From assembly GCA_009617715.1 (NCBI GenBank), contig VTFK01000398.1, forward strand, positions 124,001 through 188,000: a stretch of DNA of 64,000 nucleotides, in the 5' to 3' direction. Both the position numbers and the translations under genes were made by a program. This DNA is from Plectrocnemia conspersa. Lineage: Eukaryota; Arthropoda; Insecta; Trichoptera; Polycentropodidae. Below, in pieces: positions 46,194-59,142 of this stretch (its first letter is position 1; each line of letters starts with the position of its first letter). Below the pieces are notes generated by a model that did no database searches, was not told the origin of the DNA, and saw nothing but the letters and a program-made list of their open reading frames with translations.

Positions 46194-47808
46194 ATGACGA
46201 AATCGCTTAAAAATAAAAACTCAAATATACCACCTATAAAAACCGGAAACAACGTATCTAACACGACTCAGGAGAAGGTCGAGATTTTAGCTGAGACATT
46301 TTCTACATCTTATCAACTTACGCAAAATTACATTGACCAAAAAACCCAAAATAAAGTAGACCGGGCAATTAAAGATATTAGTAAAACTCCAATAGATAAA
46401 AAAATCCATTAATCAAGTCGGCATATCAGAAATTCTTAGTATTGTTAAACGATTATCAAATAAAAAAGCTCCAGGTATAGATAAATTAGAGAATATATTG
46501 ATTAAAAACCTTCCTTTTGTTTGCTTTAAGTACTTAAATAACATTTTTAATTCATGCTTATTTTTTGGATATTTCCCAATAATCTGTAAAACGGCAAAAA
46601 TTCATTCGATTAAAAAACCTATCAAAGCAGATAACATACCAATTAACTACCGCCCGATAAGTCTACTGCCCTCATTTATCAAATTATTTGAAAAAATTAT
46701 ATTATCTCGATTAAAGGAATCTCTTAATAGCAAACTCATTAATGAGCAATTTGGTTTCCGCGAAAATCACTCGACTACGCATTAACTTAATAGATTAACA
46801 GAGCACATATCTGCCGATTTTATTAGGAGAAAAAGTTCTGGTCTTTTATTATTAGATATGGAAAAGGCTTTTGATACAGTATGGCATGATGGATTAATGT
46901 ATAAACTTTTAAAATATGGAACTCCCTATTACATTATTCACATGTTATGGTCTTACCTGAAGAATCGAAGCTATGTTGTTTCGCTAAATAATACATTTTC
47001 GACGCCGCGTAAAATACCAGCTGGTGTTCCTCAAGGAAGTATACTTGGCCCGTTTCTCTTCATTCTATATACTAATGATATTCCAATGTTAAAAAATACT
47101 AAGCTCTCAATGTACGCTGACGACACTGCAATCCTTACTAGTTCTTATGGTCTTAAACCTATTGTAATTACATATTAAAAAAAATAGTAGAAAAATAGGT
47201 TTATTGTCTAGAATAAGAAATATATTAAGTATAAATACTTTATAGAAGCTATAATATTCACTAAACGTAGACAACCCTTTCCTGCACCCATTAAAAGTGA
47301 ACAAGGGCATAACATTGAATGGAGAGCGAGCGTTAAATACCTGGGTATACACCTGGACTCCAGACTAAAATTCAATAAGCATATAACTGAACTCCGGTCG
47401 AAAGGGCTCGGCGCCATTGCGGCTCTAAAATCAATATTTAATAGAAAAAGTGCGCTTACAATAAAAAATAAAATTCTAGTCTATAGAAAATTAATCAGAC
47501 CTGTTTTAACTTATGCTTGTATAGTGTGGAGTAACGCAAGTAATAGTAATTTTAATAAACTTCAAGTAATTCAAAATAAAGCCATAAAAATAATTTATAA
47601 TACACCGTTTTATACTAACCTTAAAAAGCTCCACACCAAACATTTAATTTCTACCATTAAAGAATACTGTTATTATCAAACCGAAAAATACTATAAAAAA
47701 ATCTCGCGAGACCACGCAAACCCACTAATTTCAAGAATCGGTGATTACGACAAAGCAAAACTTAAATTTAAATACAAACATAAAATGCCTAAGCACATAT
47801 TGCTTTGA
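46194..47808 (+). pseudogene. reverse transcriptase of LINE B1, mosaic and broken
   Basis: In order: linker; SNKKAPGIDK; NYRPISLLPSFIKLFEKIIL; INEQFGFRENHST followed by a TAA where relatives have a sense codon; motif A LLLLDMEKAFDTVWH; AGVPQGSILGPFLFILY; motif C SMYADDTAIL. Then the frame enters the LINE A segment (47161-47238) and stops. LINE B resumes with EAIIFTKRRQPFPAP, KYLGIHLDSRLKFNKHI, ALTIKNKILVYRKLIRP and ends at the TGA near 47806. Both catalytic Asp motifs are present, but about 30 residues after motif C are missing and frames are broken, so it cannot be active. No endonuclease because of truncation. Confidence 0.9.
47161..47238 (+). repeat. LINE A segment inside LINE B
   Basis: Closely matches 26062-26138 of LINE A3 (shared ttacatattaaaaaaa, tagtagaaaaataggttt, aagaaatatattaagtataa) in the same orientation, with only a few differences. 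It is not from the position homologous to the gap it fills in LINE B. Confidence 0.85.
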
Positions 47809-48175
47809 TGCAGTTAAGCTCATCGCAGTGTCATCAGTTTCAGGTCTACAGGGCTAGGTTTATTTACCTTTGTATGTGTTTTATTTTGTATGTTATATAT
47901 TATTTTGTATAATTTCTTTTTCTCATCTGCTTCATTCTTTTCCAAAATTTTTTTTTTTTTTTTGGATTTTTTTAATTTGTAAAAGGTTTTGTGTATTTTT
48001 CCTTTAATTTAGTATGCTCTCATATAATATTTTTTTCTTTTTATGTTATTGTATAACTTAACAAATTGTAAACAATGTAAATGGTTATGAACCAGTATTT
48101 TGCATTTAATATATCTGTATGCTATTATACCAATGTCTATTTAAGAAATAAACTTTTATAAAAAAAAAAAAAAAA

Positions 48176-48188
48176 ATTACGTATGATG
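48176..48188. repeat. 13-bp target duplication, right
   Basis: attacgtatgatg, identical to 46136-46148. Confidence 0.92.
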
Positions 48189-48374
48189 TTGGTAAATCTA
48201 TATTTAATAGAAGCGGAATTATATTTTAAACAATATAAAAAACAAATTTTAGCTAATAAGAAGAAAATAATCTAAGCAAATTATAATTACATAATGTCAA
48301 ACATACCTTTTGTTAGCAGTTTTCTATGGTTTCGTTTGAACAAGACTATCACTTTCTAATAATGTAGAAGAAAA

Positions 48375-48490
48375 AGATTGGTAGTTTATTTTCAATTTAA
48401 AAAAAATCACTATGTTATAATTGAGGGTACCAAATCAAAAAACAGTTTGCTGTAAGCTGGTACATTAAAAATAAGAATATCAGTCTATTG
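48375..48490. repeat. dispersed repeat, partner at 30385-30500
   Basis: Same ordered landmarks as the copy at 30385 in the same orientation. Family and limits are unknown. Confidence 0.6.
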
Positions 48491-50035
48491 CTCTTCACAA
48501 ACTAACATTCTAGTCTTGCCTTTAAAAACATATATGAGGAGGAAATTTTAAACAAGCTTAGTTATTTTGGTAGTTCATCCAAATTATGTTAATAATATAA
48601 TTCAAACGGAGCTAAGATAGAGGTTTTATATATCTAAATAGTAACTTAGTTATATTTTAATAACTCATCTTATTTTGTTTTTTATGGTCTAATTTATTAC
48701 TATGTTAAAATAAAAACCATCCATTCTGTATTAAAAATTGTTAATTTAACAATTCAGCGTAATAATAAAAACGAGCATTTACATGGAAATCTTTTTTATA
48801 TATTTTCCTGAATACCTTATTATTAATAATAAAATTATTTTCAGAGTGAATAATGCATATATAAGCGCGCAATGCCGGTGAAAGAAATCGCTTCATTTTT
48901 ATTGTCGAGCATAGCTGAAAAAACAGGAATAAACTGAAAATTTCAGATGGCGTAATTCGAAAAGTTTGCCTCTTTTGAGTCGAGAAACGATGAAAAAAGT
49001 TATTCAAATGTCAAAGAGACGTGATGGCGTAAAGCGAGAAATGCTTTGTCTTGATCAATAATCGCAAAAAGCCTTAAATAGAAAAATGTTCAATATACAT
49101 TGTGTTCAGTTGTGAATGTCTGCTGGTGTTTTGGTTATTTTTTAAAATGAATTTCACTTGCAAGAACAAGCGATTGAAGACAGACTTAAAAAAATAGTTG
49201 AGAGTAGAGTTTATATGATAATTTTTCCGCACAACATAAATTTTTCAATATATCACTTAAAATCTGTATTTTTTATAAATGAAAATTTGATTTTTGTTAG
49301 CAAAGTTTTTTAATACGTAAATGCTTTTGACAGGTTTGCAGTTTCTATAAAAAAATAAATAGTGGTCGATATTCATACGTTAAATTCGGATTTTTCCATA
49401 TGCATTTTTCATGAAATATAACTTGATTGGCAGGGGAATTTTGTTTTTACAAATTTCAGCAAATCTATATTGAGTACACGCTATACCACTAGTAATGGAT
49501 AATATATTTTTGCACCATTTAAATATTTCGTGTTGAATAAATAATATTATTGTGTACATTGTGACGTACAAAAGGTCCCGGTGAAAATAAATCAAAAATT
49601 GCTTCAAAAACAAGCAATAAATTATTGTACATTGCAGTGTGCAATGGGTTTGAGGAGGTTAATATTCTAATATTATCAGTACGATTTTAATTTTATTGAC
49701 ACACTTCTCTTATCTTAGTGCACGATAAGCATCCTGTAAAAATCTGCAGTAGATAGCAATAGAAATTCTAATGATTTTTTATTATTAATTTTTAATACAT
49801 TCTTAACAACACCAAGCTTGTAAATAAATATTATATACAGAGTAAGCATTGAAAAACGATGTAAGCAAATCAAGCTTGCAACTACGAAGCACTTCGTACA
49901 GCAAAATGTTGAGAAAGAAATACATGGGTACTTTTATACTTAAGAAAAGCTTGTAAATAATATTAATAAAAATTACAGATTTATTAGACTGTAAATTTAT
50001 ATAATTTTTACTCTGTATTTTTTACATTCTATGCC
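48491..50035. other. AT-rich stretch with a GC-richer patch
   Basis: The patch at about 48840-49045 has an 88-codon minus frame without a domain. The rest is AT-rich with no recognisable gene or element. Confidence 0.4.
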
Positions 50036-50310
50036 TCATATTTAAATTTAATTTGAGCCACATTGTTACCGACGCCGCATTATCAAATCAACACTTTATT
50101 TTCTTTGTCGTACTATATTTTTTGAATAGCGCATTATGGTAGTAGGGAAGAGAGAAATGGTGCATTAGCTATAGGAGCACCCCCGTGGTCCGGGAAAGAC
50201 CCTAATGGACCTTATTGAGTCCCTAGCGTCGTAATGCAGCGGGCACCCGAGATGAGCCGGCTCATAATAGCGTCATAATCACCATGACATGTCCGAATGT
50301 TTTTTCAATC
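50036..50310. other. GC-richer island
   Basis: Contains gcacccccgtggtccgg, a ccctaatggacc block, taatgcagcgggcacccgag and gccggctcataatagcgtca. No open frame is long enough to call. Stands out from the AT-rich flanks; a candidate conserved regulatory block. Confidence 0.35.
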
Positions 50311-51470
50311 AAGCACCTCATCTCATAAATTTCACCCTATCGATAATTCTATTGCACACCGTTCTTTATTTGTGGCCGATACTTTAACATGATTCCCTTC
50401 ATCGGTCGACTTTTGTTTGCTTTGTGAACAATTTTCAAACTTTAAACGCCATATTAAAACTTTTTACTTAAGCTGTATAAACCTTCTCACATATACTGTA
50501 ACGCAAGGGTCGTTCTGAAGATTTAAATTTCATCAAATAAATAAATTGTTACACTATATTGTAGCCGTAAAAGCGTAATTCGTGAAGTACGAAGCTTTTA
50601 ACCCATAACCCTAACTTTACTTAGCCAACGGCATAATAGAAAATTATCAAAAAATGTAATTGCATTTATAATTTTTTTATTAAATTTTTATTCCTCGTTT
50701 ATGGACTATCATTTACCAGCCAGCAGTCGTCTCTTAATTCTGATTTCTGTAGGCAATGTCAAGCGACATTGCTTACAAAAACTATAAAGGGCACTACTAA
50801 ACTCAGCATATAAAGTTTCTGTAAACTTTTTAGTAAATAGGCTCCTATCATATGCGGAACAGGAAATTAGACATTACCAGCTGCTTAAAATATATACAAA
50901 GTTAAGTTTAGATTAAAATCATCCCATAATCTATATATCATATTTAAATCATTTTCATAAAACGAAAGATCAAAATCACGTTGAATTTATAAACTATATA
51001 TTTTTAATTGATATTGTGACTTTATATTAAATAAATATTAAAAAAAATTTAATTTAATTTTTTTTTGTAAATTCAAAGATTTCTTATATATTTAATATAC
51101 ATACAAATTAAGGCAGTACAAGTAATGGTTAAAAATAAAATCGAATATTTTTCACGATTTGATATAAAAAAACTTGACCCTAAATATATGTAAATAAAAA
51201 AACACGTGTGAAGCCATAAGAAGTTAAATTAATTATATAGGGCGAACCACCTCCACGAATTGGACTTTTCCAATTAACTTTGTGTTATTATTCATATTTT
51301 TTTTGTTACTCATAAAACGCGCATTTCTACAATATTACTATGACGTTTCGTCTTAAAGCAATTTATTAATTATTCAATTTACTCAGAACACATGTTACTA
51401 CCCTTATAAATTTAGAATATGAGTGGTATAATATAAAGGGGAGAAATCTGTAATGGTTTAGAGCAAAGGT
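50311..51470. other. AT-rich stretch, nothing recognised
   Basis: No gene, terminus or structured repeat could be supported. Confidence 0.45.
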
Positions 51471-51473
51471 CTT

Positions 51474-51545
51474 CAAACTACGGCCCGCGGGCAACGATAT
51501 GACCCGTGACCGCTTTTTTCTGGCCCGGGAAGAATCTGCCCAGAT
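51474..51545 (+). mobile_element. hAT-type terminus, rest of element unclear
   Basis: CAAAGGTCTTCAAACTACGG followed by CCCGCGGGC matches the same terminus class as 43375 (inverted there). A second GGCCCGGG lies inward at about 51523. No transposase or opposite end was recognised downstream, so this may be a decayed MITE or a truncated element. Confidence 0.6.
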
Positions 51546-51837
51546 AGCAACAAAATTAAAAAATACAATAGATATTTACAATATGTATAAGCGATAAACA
51601 CAAACATTAGTGGATTTCTAGAATTTTCGATGCAAGAGAACCGAACACGTGCAACTTTTCTTCTAAAAAATTAACCCGCTTGTTTTCTTTAACTGAAACA
51701 AAGATATTTTTTCGCAAAATTTACTTAAATGTAAGTCAAAGTTTTACAAACTGAAATTATCCAAACACGTGCTACTTTATTTTCAATAATTTATTTAACC
51801 TGAAACACCTTTGATTACAATATTGATAAATAAAGGA

Positions 51838-52025
51838 CAAGAATAGAACGAGAAGCTGATAAAAAAAATCAAAAAATTAAATAGGAAATAAAATAAAAAT
51901 ATTGCTGCAAAGACCCAAGGATAGAACGAGAATTTGCTGAAATAATTATAAAAAATCAAAACCGACAAATATCTGATAAAAAAAATCAAAAACCTAAATA
52001 GTAAATAAAATAAAAATATTAATAA
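51838..52025. repeat. degenerate tandem repeat, A-rich
   Basis: The block ctgataaaaaaaatcaaaaa plus aataaaataaaaatatt occurs at 51857 and again 116 bases later at 51973. tagaacgaga occurs at about 51844 and 51922. Confidence 0.55.
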
Positions 52026-52581
52026 AAAATCAAAATAAAACTAAAGACATAAACGACACTACTAAATTTATTATTTTTATATGTGAAATTAATTATATTT
52101 TTTCAGTAATTAAAGTACTGATAAAAATATATTTTTTAATAATATCAGAAACAATTAACCACCTTGAATTGGATTATAAATCACTACAGTTAGGGTTAAA
52201 AATTTAATCTGCAGCAAAACAAACAGAACCCGTGCATATATCAACTGTCATTATGTAGTAAAATTATTAAATTAACTTTTGTAATGTTTAGTGTAGTAAC
52301 CACAGTAAATTATATTTAACAATTTGGATTATCACATCGGCAGTTAAATCAATTGATACTGAATATGGTGATTTATCAAAGTGAAGTAGATATGCTAGCT
52401 TAGTCGTGAAAAAGTATTCATGATAAAAAAAACCCGTACAAGAACTTTTTGAATATAGTTGCGAATTTGCATTTTCAGTCAATATAACTATACATTTAAA
52501 TTTATTTAATTTTAAATAATGATGAAAGACAAAACTTGCTTATAAAATTTGTTTTTATATAGAAGCCGGAAAACTGAGATA

Positions 52582-52682
52582 GATGCTCTAAAATAGATTT
52601 TCGTGTCCAGATCACGTCGGTGTGTCACCAGATTGGTGGCAGACACCCAGGTAATATTTAGGCGTGGATGCTCTTAAAATAA
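52582..52682. other. hairpin block flanked by short direct repeats
   Basis: gatgctctaaaata at 52582-52595 and gatgctcttaaaata at about 52667-52681 flank a GC-rich segment with a hairpin. In the hairpin (52619-52647), GGTGT pairs with ACACC and CACCA lies opposite TGGTGG across a short loop. It could be a small retro-inserted structured RNA with its target duplication. Confidence 0.35.
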
Positions 52683-52699
52683 TAGGCGGTAGTTTTAGC

Positions 52700-55215
52700 G
52701 ATAGTTGTGTATTGTTCAGCGACTTTCTTTGTTTGCTTAATTACTTCATATTTTTAATAAATATTTAATTCGATACACGGGTTGAAAACGATAGTGCATT
52801 TAATGCACATTACGCGTAAATAATTAATTACCTTCAATTTGATTAATTTGTAACACTTGTCAATAATAATTTGTCTAGGCAAATTTATTTTAAATTAAAT
52901 TATACATAGTAAATTTTTTTTAAGAATCAAATAAATAAAAATAACTTCTGTGGTTTTTAACGTTATAAACATTTATGAAAAAATAGGTTTTTTTAAAATA
53001 CTTTTACTGCTTGTGGTTATTTTGATTATACTGTCATTTTACAGCAAAGAGTTTAAAGAAAGATTCTTATTAAAAATACTGATAAAAATGCAAAATGAAC
53101 AATTATAAATTAAAACAGAATTATCTTGTTTCACTCTTACCGTTATCTAGTTGTAAAAATATAAATAAATTTTTTTCTAGTAGTATAATTTCAGTTTTTG
53201 GTAGCAAACATACATATTTGAACAAACATTCTCCAGACTAAAAAAAAAAGTACAAAAAAAAATATCTTAGTCTTTTTTAAATTGCTCAAAGCTGTTTCTT
53301 AATCTGTTAATAAAGTTCTGTATATCCACAGTAATAATATTGTAAAAATCATATTAAGTGTCTATGGAAGTGGGAGAAACAAAAGTACGATTCAGTTTTT
53401 TTAATCCCCCTCCCCCTTACCTAATAAATTTATGCGTAAAACATTTTTTCTTCGTTATATAACAGCAACTTTCATTTAGAAATAGAAATAAATATATAGT
53501 TGTTTTACCTATTATTTTGGTAAATTAGATATAAAGTATCTTAGCTAAGCTTATTAGTATGTAATAAATATTGACGGTGTAATCTATATATGACTTTTAT
53601 TTATGAATGAAAATTTTGAGAAAAAATATAATTTATTTTTATGTTGAATTAAAAGTTTAATATGTATATTTTTTTCACCAAACTCATATAGTCATCTGAA
53701 AAACTTATATATAATAAACAACATTTACTTTAAAAAACGATCTTGACGGTAAAATTTACTTTTAAAAAAAAGTTATAAAAGTTTTAAAACGAGTTTCAGA
53801 GAAAACGGTAAAGGACTCTTGCGAGTATTCAAAATTAAAGAATTTGCCACATTAATTTGCTCCGGTGACTTTTTTTACAATATAACACAGTAATCACCCA
53901 GGTGAAAATAATTAACTTATATTTGTAAACAGACAATTTTTATGCATCCTAAATACCTACCATGTAAAGCTGTTTGAGATTAATATAAGGGTGAGAATCA
54001 TCAATTATAATATATAAAATATTCAATTTTTATTCTCTGTGCGATGTGCATACAGTTGTTTTTATTTGCACACGTATTCAAATAAGTAAATACATTTAAA
54101 AAATCAAACGTTTAAGCGAATACTGTAGTATTTGTTAAGCTTGTCCAGGAAAATGGAATCGAAGAGCAGCCTTTGTACTACGAGAAAACATAATACTGTC
54201 TAATTTGCCGTCGTTTATTTTGATTTTCTATTTGTTGGAAACAAGTCTGCAAACCGCCAAAACTGATATTGTCGAAAGCATGCTCAATATGTACTCTTGT
54301 TTTTACACTATATTTACGCAATTACTTGCGAAGACAAATTTGATCAGCAGTAATTTAAAAAATGACATATACAATAGCTTTAGAAATTTTCGATTCATTT
54401 TATTCCCATATATTCATTGTTTATTTTGTAAATTTTAAATAAAAAAATAAATAAGCTTTTGGAAAAATATTATAGTAGAAAGACTATTAATTTGTGAAAT
54501 ATTAAATAAATATCAAATAAACACCTAATCTCTACAGCGTCGAAAAGGTGTAATATAACTTTCTTTAAATGTGATAGTGAGATTTAACAAAACACATAAT
54601 TCGGATTTTAAAATGCTTTAATAAAGCAACATTATCTGCAAAAAATATATGTAATTTTTGTAAACTATTATTATGATCACAATAATGAGAGTAAAAACTA
54701 AAAAATAGTATCATAGTTTAAAAAATATTATATTAATAGTGAATGCTTATACATAATTTCTATTGAACTACTTAGTTTAATGAAATGTTTTTTTAATTTA
54801 ATGCGTACACTATTATTTAAACCGCTGCATTAATCTATAATGTAAATATTTTTTTAACCTTTTGGGTTAATTTAGTACACACGCGCTGTTAGCTTTAATT
54901 GTAAGATTAAATTAATTACACGTGCGAAATAACAAATTACATCAGCAAATTGTTATTCTTGCGATTTATTGTAATTAAGTGGCGTATTTTGGTGTGGCCT
55001 TTGTGAGGCAACTTAAATCCGATACATAATTTCAAAGGTTACTATTGAAATTTAGTGGTAATGCTTCGTTACCCAAAGGATTAAATTATAAATATATATG
55101 TTTTAAGGTCTTTTTTAATTATTACATATTTTTATTTTAATATAAATATTACCACTGTCCTAAGCTTGAAGTCAATATTGTTTAATGTTGTTATTAAGCA
55201 ACAAATGAGATCGAC
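52700..55215. other. AT-rich stretch, nothing recognised
   Basis: About 2.5 kb without a supportable gene. The 77-codon frame at 54205-54438 has no domain and looks like chance. Confidence 0.5.
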
Positions 55216-55224
55216 ATATACAGT

Positions 55225-55470
55225 TTGTATATGCTAGTTATACATAAAGTTTTCCATGGGTGCCACCATAGGCTTTACTCTGGGTCCCAAACGTCTAGCT
55301 GGACCTGGGATTCGATGAGAGAAGCGGTGACTTATGCGATCTTCGATGGTATGAGGTTTGATAGGTCTACTTTTGGTCGCATGGTCTACTATGGTTTACC
55401 GTTCAATTATAATTAGAATCCATTACTATTCGCCTCTCAGCCATACACTGTGGGTGTGTTACCCTGCGCT
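55225..55470. other. GC-richer island
   Basis: A 63-codon plus frame (55225-55416) covers most of it without a recognisable domain; the minus strand is also open in parts. Possible conserved non-coding block or unrecognised exon. Confidence 0.3.
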
Positions 55471-55689
55471 TCTATAGAAATATTTACAATTTATTTTTAT
55501 TATGTAATATAATAAATACAAATATTTTATTGATTTTGAAAGTAAAAATAGTAGGAACACATTTTTTAATGACTATAAAAATTATATTTATTTTAAAAGA
55601 TCATTAAAATTTTACGCAAATTAAAAAAATCAGATACATAAGTAGAAAAATTATAAAATGAAGTAAATGGTATTGTAGGTTAATAAAAT

Positions 55690-56060
55690 GTAATAATTTA
55701 ACAATCCAGGACTGACGCCGAATCCCGAGAGAGAGAAGTATGGGGGGTGTCGCGTGCAACAATGAAAGAGATAAAGCATGCTATATCGTGTAACGGTACT
55801 TCGTCCAGACGACATGGGAATCTTATGAAACTTACTGGTCAAGGTTTGTACAAACGAAGTTGGTTAAAGTTTTTTGCGATAGTTTCTTAGAATGTAATTG
55901 TTATGCGCTTTTCGGTGGAAGCGCTAACTACAAAGAAGTGACTAGTTTTGTAACAGATTGCCGTTCGCCGGTAGAGCAGATTATAAAAGGCCATGTTATG
56001 CACGTGTTATCTTTTCTAAATGCATTTGCGATAAATACTTTTAATATTTTCGATTCATGG
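55690..56060. other. GC-richer island
   Basis: Contains gacgccgaatcccgagagag and tatggggggtgtcgcgtgc. Frames of 60-70 codons exist on both strands, but neither shows a family motif. Confidence 0.3.
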
Positions 56061-56074
56061 TGGTTATTTTGAAT

Positions 56075-57135
56075 TTATCTGCAAAATCGTTTTCACGGTG
56101 GTGTCCTATTTTAACAAAGAAGACCCTTTTTGTCTCAGACGTTTGAAACTCGTCTTTGTAAATTATATGGCAACTGAATTTGTCACCAGAATCTATATTT
56201 TAATAGCATAATATTTGAATTTTCATATTTGTAAGTTTTGCTTAAAGCTTTCTGACAATTGAATCCTTACATTGGATTGATACTACATTATTTATTAAAA
56301 ATGTTGAAAATTTGAAAAAAAAGAGTTTGAACTTATGTTAAATGTTTATTTTATATGGGCATAAAGGTAAATATAATAACCAAATAAAAATATATGTTAT
56401 ATATAAATATTGTTGTATAATCGTTTTAATATAATTCCATCCTCGGTAAGAAATTTTGTTCGTTAAATCTATATCATTGAAAATGGTAATATCATATAAT
56501 TCAAAATCAACCTTTAAAAAGCAGTACGTACTAGAAATATACTTTATAACATAGCTTAATCTAGCTTTTCTCATTTACTACAACTACAATAATATTATTT
56601 AATATCATATATAACCTAGGTTAGTTAAAAATTCCCTCGACCCTATTCCATACGTTTTGGCTTAAAATATACATTCACATTACTCTCCATATTTCATAGC
56701 CGAAATATATTACAGAACCTACAGAGCTATAAGCATAATTAGTGAGAGAGCGAAGCAAAGCAAACTAAACATAAAACGCCAACACTTATGCAAAGCTTAT
56801 TTCCATATATAATTTTAATGCTCTAACGAAATTGTGCCAAAGTAACGTCACAGGCTAATTTGCCATTGAGATTTGCAGAATCATCGCCTTGCGATAAAAA
56901 TATTATAATTTATGTTTGATACTTACTTTATGAATGAGCTAATAACAAAACTTGAAATATATTATTATGTAATATATTCTACAAGGGTTTGTTTTATCAT
57001 ATTATAAATGCATTAATTATTAAAGTTAATTTTTTGTAGCGTTTGAAAAAATAATATATAACATCTCTAAGGTCTTACATTATTATATAACATTATATTA
57101 GAAATTTAAAAAAATATTATTTAAAAAAATTAAGA
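56075..57135. other. AT-rich stretch, nothing recognised
   Basis: No gene or element could be supported. Confidence 0.45.
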
Positions 57136-57139
57136 CACA

Positions 57140-57490
57140 GTGCCCTAACAGATTATATCAGTGTTTCACAATGGCTAACAAAAATACATAGTATTATTAC
57201 AATACACAAAAAATATAGGTAAGATAAAAATATATTACACAAATACATAAAAAGGAAACAAAGTAATCATTTGCTAATAAAGTTAACTGATACGAACCAG
57301 ATCAGTTCTATCTGTCATTAAATAGATAAGTGTACGATGTTAGCGTATTAAGGAGCCGGATGGCGATAGCCATAGGAGAATCGGTTAGTTTGAGCGTCAC
57401 GACTCTTATGGTTATCAGAAAAGGGCGCAATCGTGATTCTCGAAGATGTTCCAGAACCTCTAGTTGAACTCCTCGATGATAGTTTGACTG
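57140..57490 (-). pseudogene. LINE C-type 3' end fragment, second
   Basis: The minus strand from about 57480 encodes LEVLEHLRESRLRPFLITIR and a following segment of about 30 residues. It aligns in layout with the C-terminus encoded at 29935-30250 and more distantly with LINE C. The matching nucleotide order (cacaatggctaacaaaaata, ttattacaa, then the hairpin-like ttcacaat/attgtgaa area near 57165-57175) supports a 3' end with the tail at low coordinates. Confidence 0.55.
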
Positions 57491-57494
57491 TCAA

Positions 57495-59035
57495 TAAAAC
57501 TCTTTAGTAGTAAAAAAAATCCGACCTACAACTTTCTGCGAGAACTCAGCGAATAGTATACCACCGCTCCTAAAAGAAAAGTACCTACTAAGATGCAAGA
57601 ACAGATCATAAGTAAGTATCGTTTTTATTAAGTATCGCAAAAACCTTTACTAAACATTTTAAATTACGCAGGAGTATTTGAGATTTATTTTAGCGCAAAT
57701 CTTTCCATCGATATCATAGAAAAAATCTCTATGTAACCGCATTTTTAAATCTGTTAAATCTCTATGTTTTAAAACTACGAAAACGATAATTCCTATATTG
57801 CTTGAAAGCAGAAGCAGAGATTATGTATATTGTAGATGATTAACCTATACATATACAGTGTTATCGGTGTAGGATATCAAAGTAGAATAATATTTTGCAG
57901 TATTTAACTATTTTTTAATTTTATATTATTATAAAAATTTATAACATAAATTTATTTATTGTTTATTTTAAATATGAGTAAAAATAAATAAATGTGCAAG
58001 AAATTAATATTTCGAAAATAAACATTAATAAATGTGCAGTACTTCAAAAACATATAACTAAATCACATCTGAATCACATAAATATCCCAATTATCATTCA
58101 CATAAATCTGTTTTATGTAAAAAATATGTTTCATTTTGAACAAACAAACAATTTTCTACGCACTCTCTTATAAAGTTCTTTCGGATAATCGTAACTGAAA
58201 AAATGATAAGTATTATATGAATATATTTTATTAGAATAAACTGACTAGTGGTGATCTGACCCTGGTGTAAAAACTTAGGAGGTAATCAACGATATGTTGT
58301 CATAGATTGTGTTTTCTTAGACTTATGTTCCAAAAGATGAAAGATTTGCGACCAGAATTTTCAAAAATATTTTTTTCTACAATGAATGAATGGAATGAAT
58401 GAAAGTAAAGAAATAAATGGGACAAAAGGTTTATGTACACAGTCATATTACTAATTTTTATTAGTACTCGTAGATAACACAATAAAATATGAGCGTATAA
58501 AATAATTGTAGAAGTATCTGATTGTTAAAAAGCTTATTATGTTTGAAACACGAAATAGGTAAAAACAGACACTGATAACTGCTCATGATTGTCAGAAACA
58601 ATACAGTTGTCTTAATGATTTTTATTATCAGTATTTTAATAATTAACTTAATAAAAGAAATGTTCTTTACGTTTCCTATTGCTTGAGACGCGAAATATTT
58701 AGTAATAGTCAGACCGAAGACTTGCTTAGATTTATCCTTAGATTTTCTCACAAAATACGCAAGCAATTATTAACATTCAACAATATATTACAGCATAAAC
58801 TTAGCATTAAATAATATAGAATGATAGAACATATTTCAGATAAAACAGTGTTTAAGGAAATAAACATGAAAATTAGTAATGTAATATAATAGTTGTAATG
58901 TAATAAAATAACAATTTAGAATTAAAGAAAATAATCTATGAGTCACAAATTTGTTCAAAACATAATTACATGGATGTAAACATTTTAAACCTTTAAAGGG
59001 ATAATAGTATAATACAAAGATTTCATATATATCGA
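57495..59035. other. AT-rich stretch, nothing recognised
   Basis: Contains a short aatgaatgaatgg(aatg)n patch near 58383-58402; no gene. Confidence 0.45.
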
Positions 59036-59142
59036 AACAGTACATGCGGCGGTACTCGGATTATTTTGTTATCACCAATTAATTCAAATAATAATAATAA
59101 TGTCAGTTCTGGTAATAACGGTACTGACTATTTCTCTCTCTT

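Larger units (their letters stand above)
46149..48175 (+). mobile_element. jockey-like LINE family B, complete insertion, 5'-truncated
   Basis: The insertion is bounded exactly by a 13-bp duplication. It begins in the linker before the reverse transcriptase and ends in a poly(A) tail (about 48159-48175) with AATAAA about 20 bases before it. These are the marks of target-primed reverse transcription. About 78 bases at 47161-47238 come from LINE family A, so the copy is mosaic. Confidence 0.92.

Noticed and set aside
54205..54438. 77-codon plus frame
   Set aside because: No family motif, AT-driven composition and no splice or promoter context.
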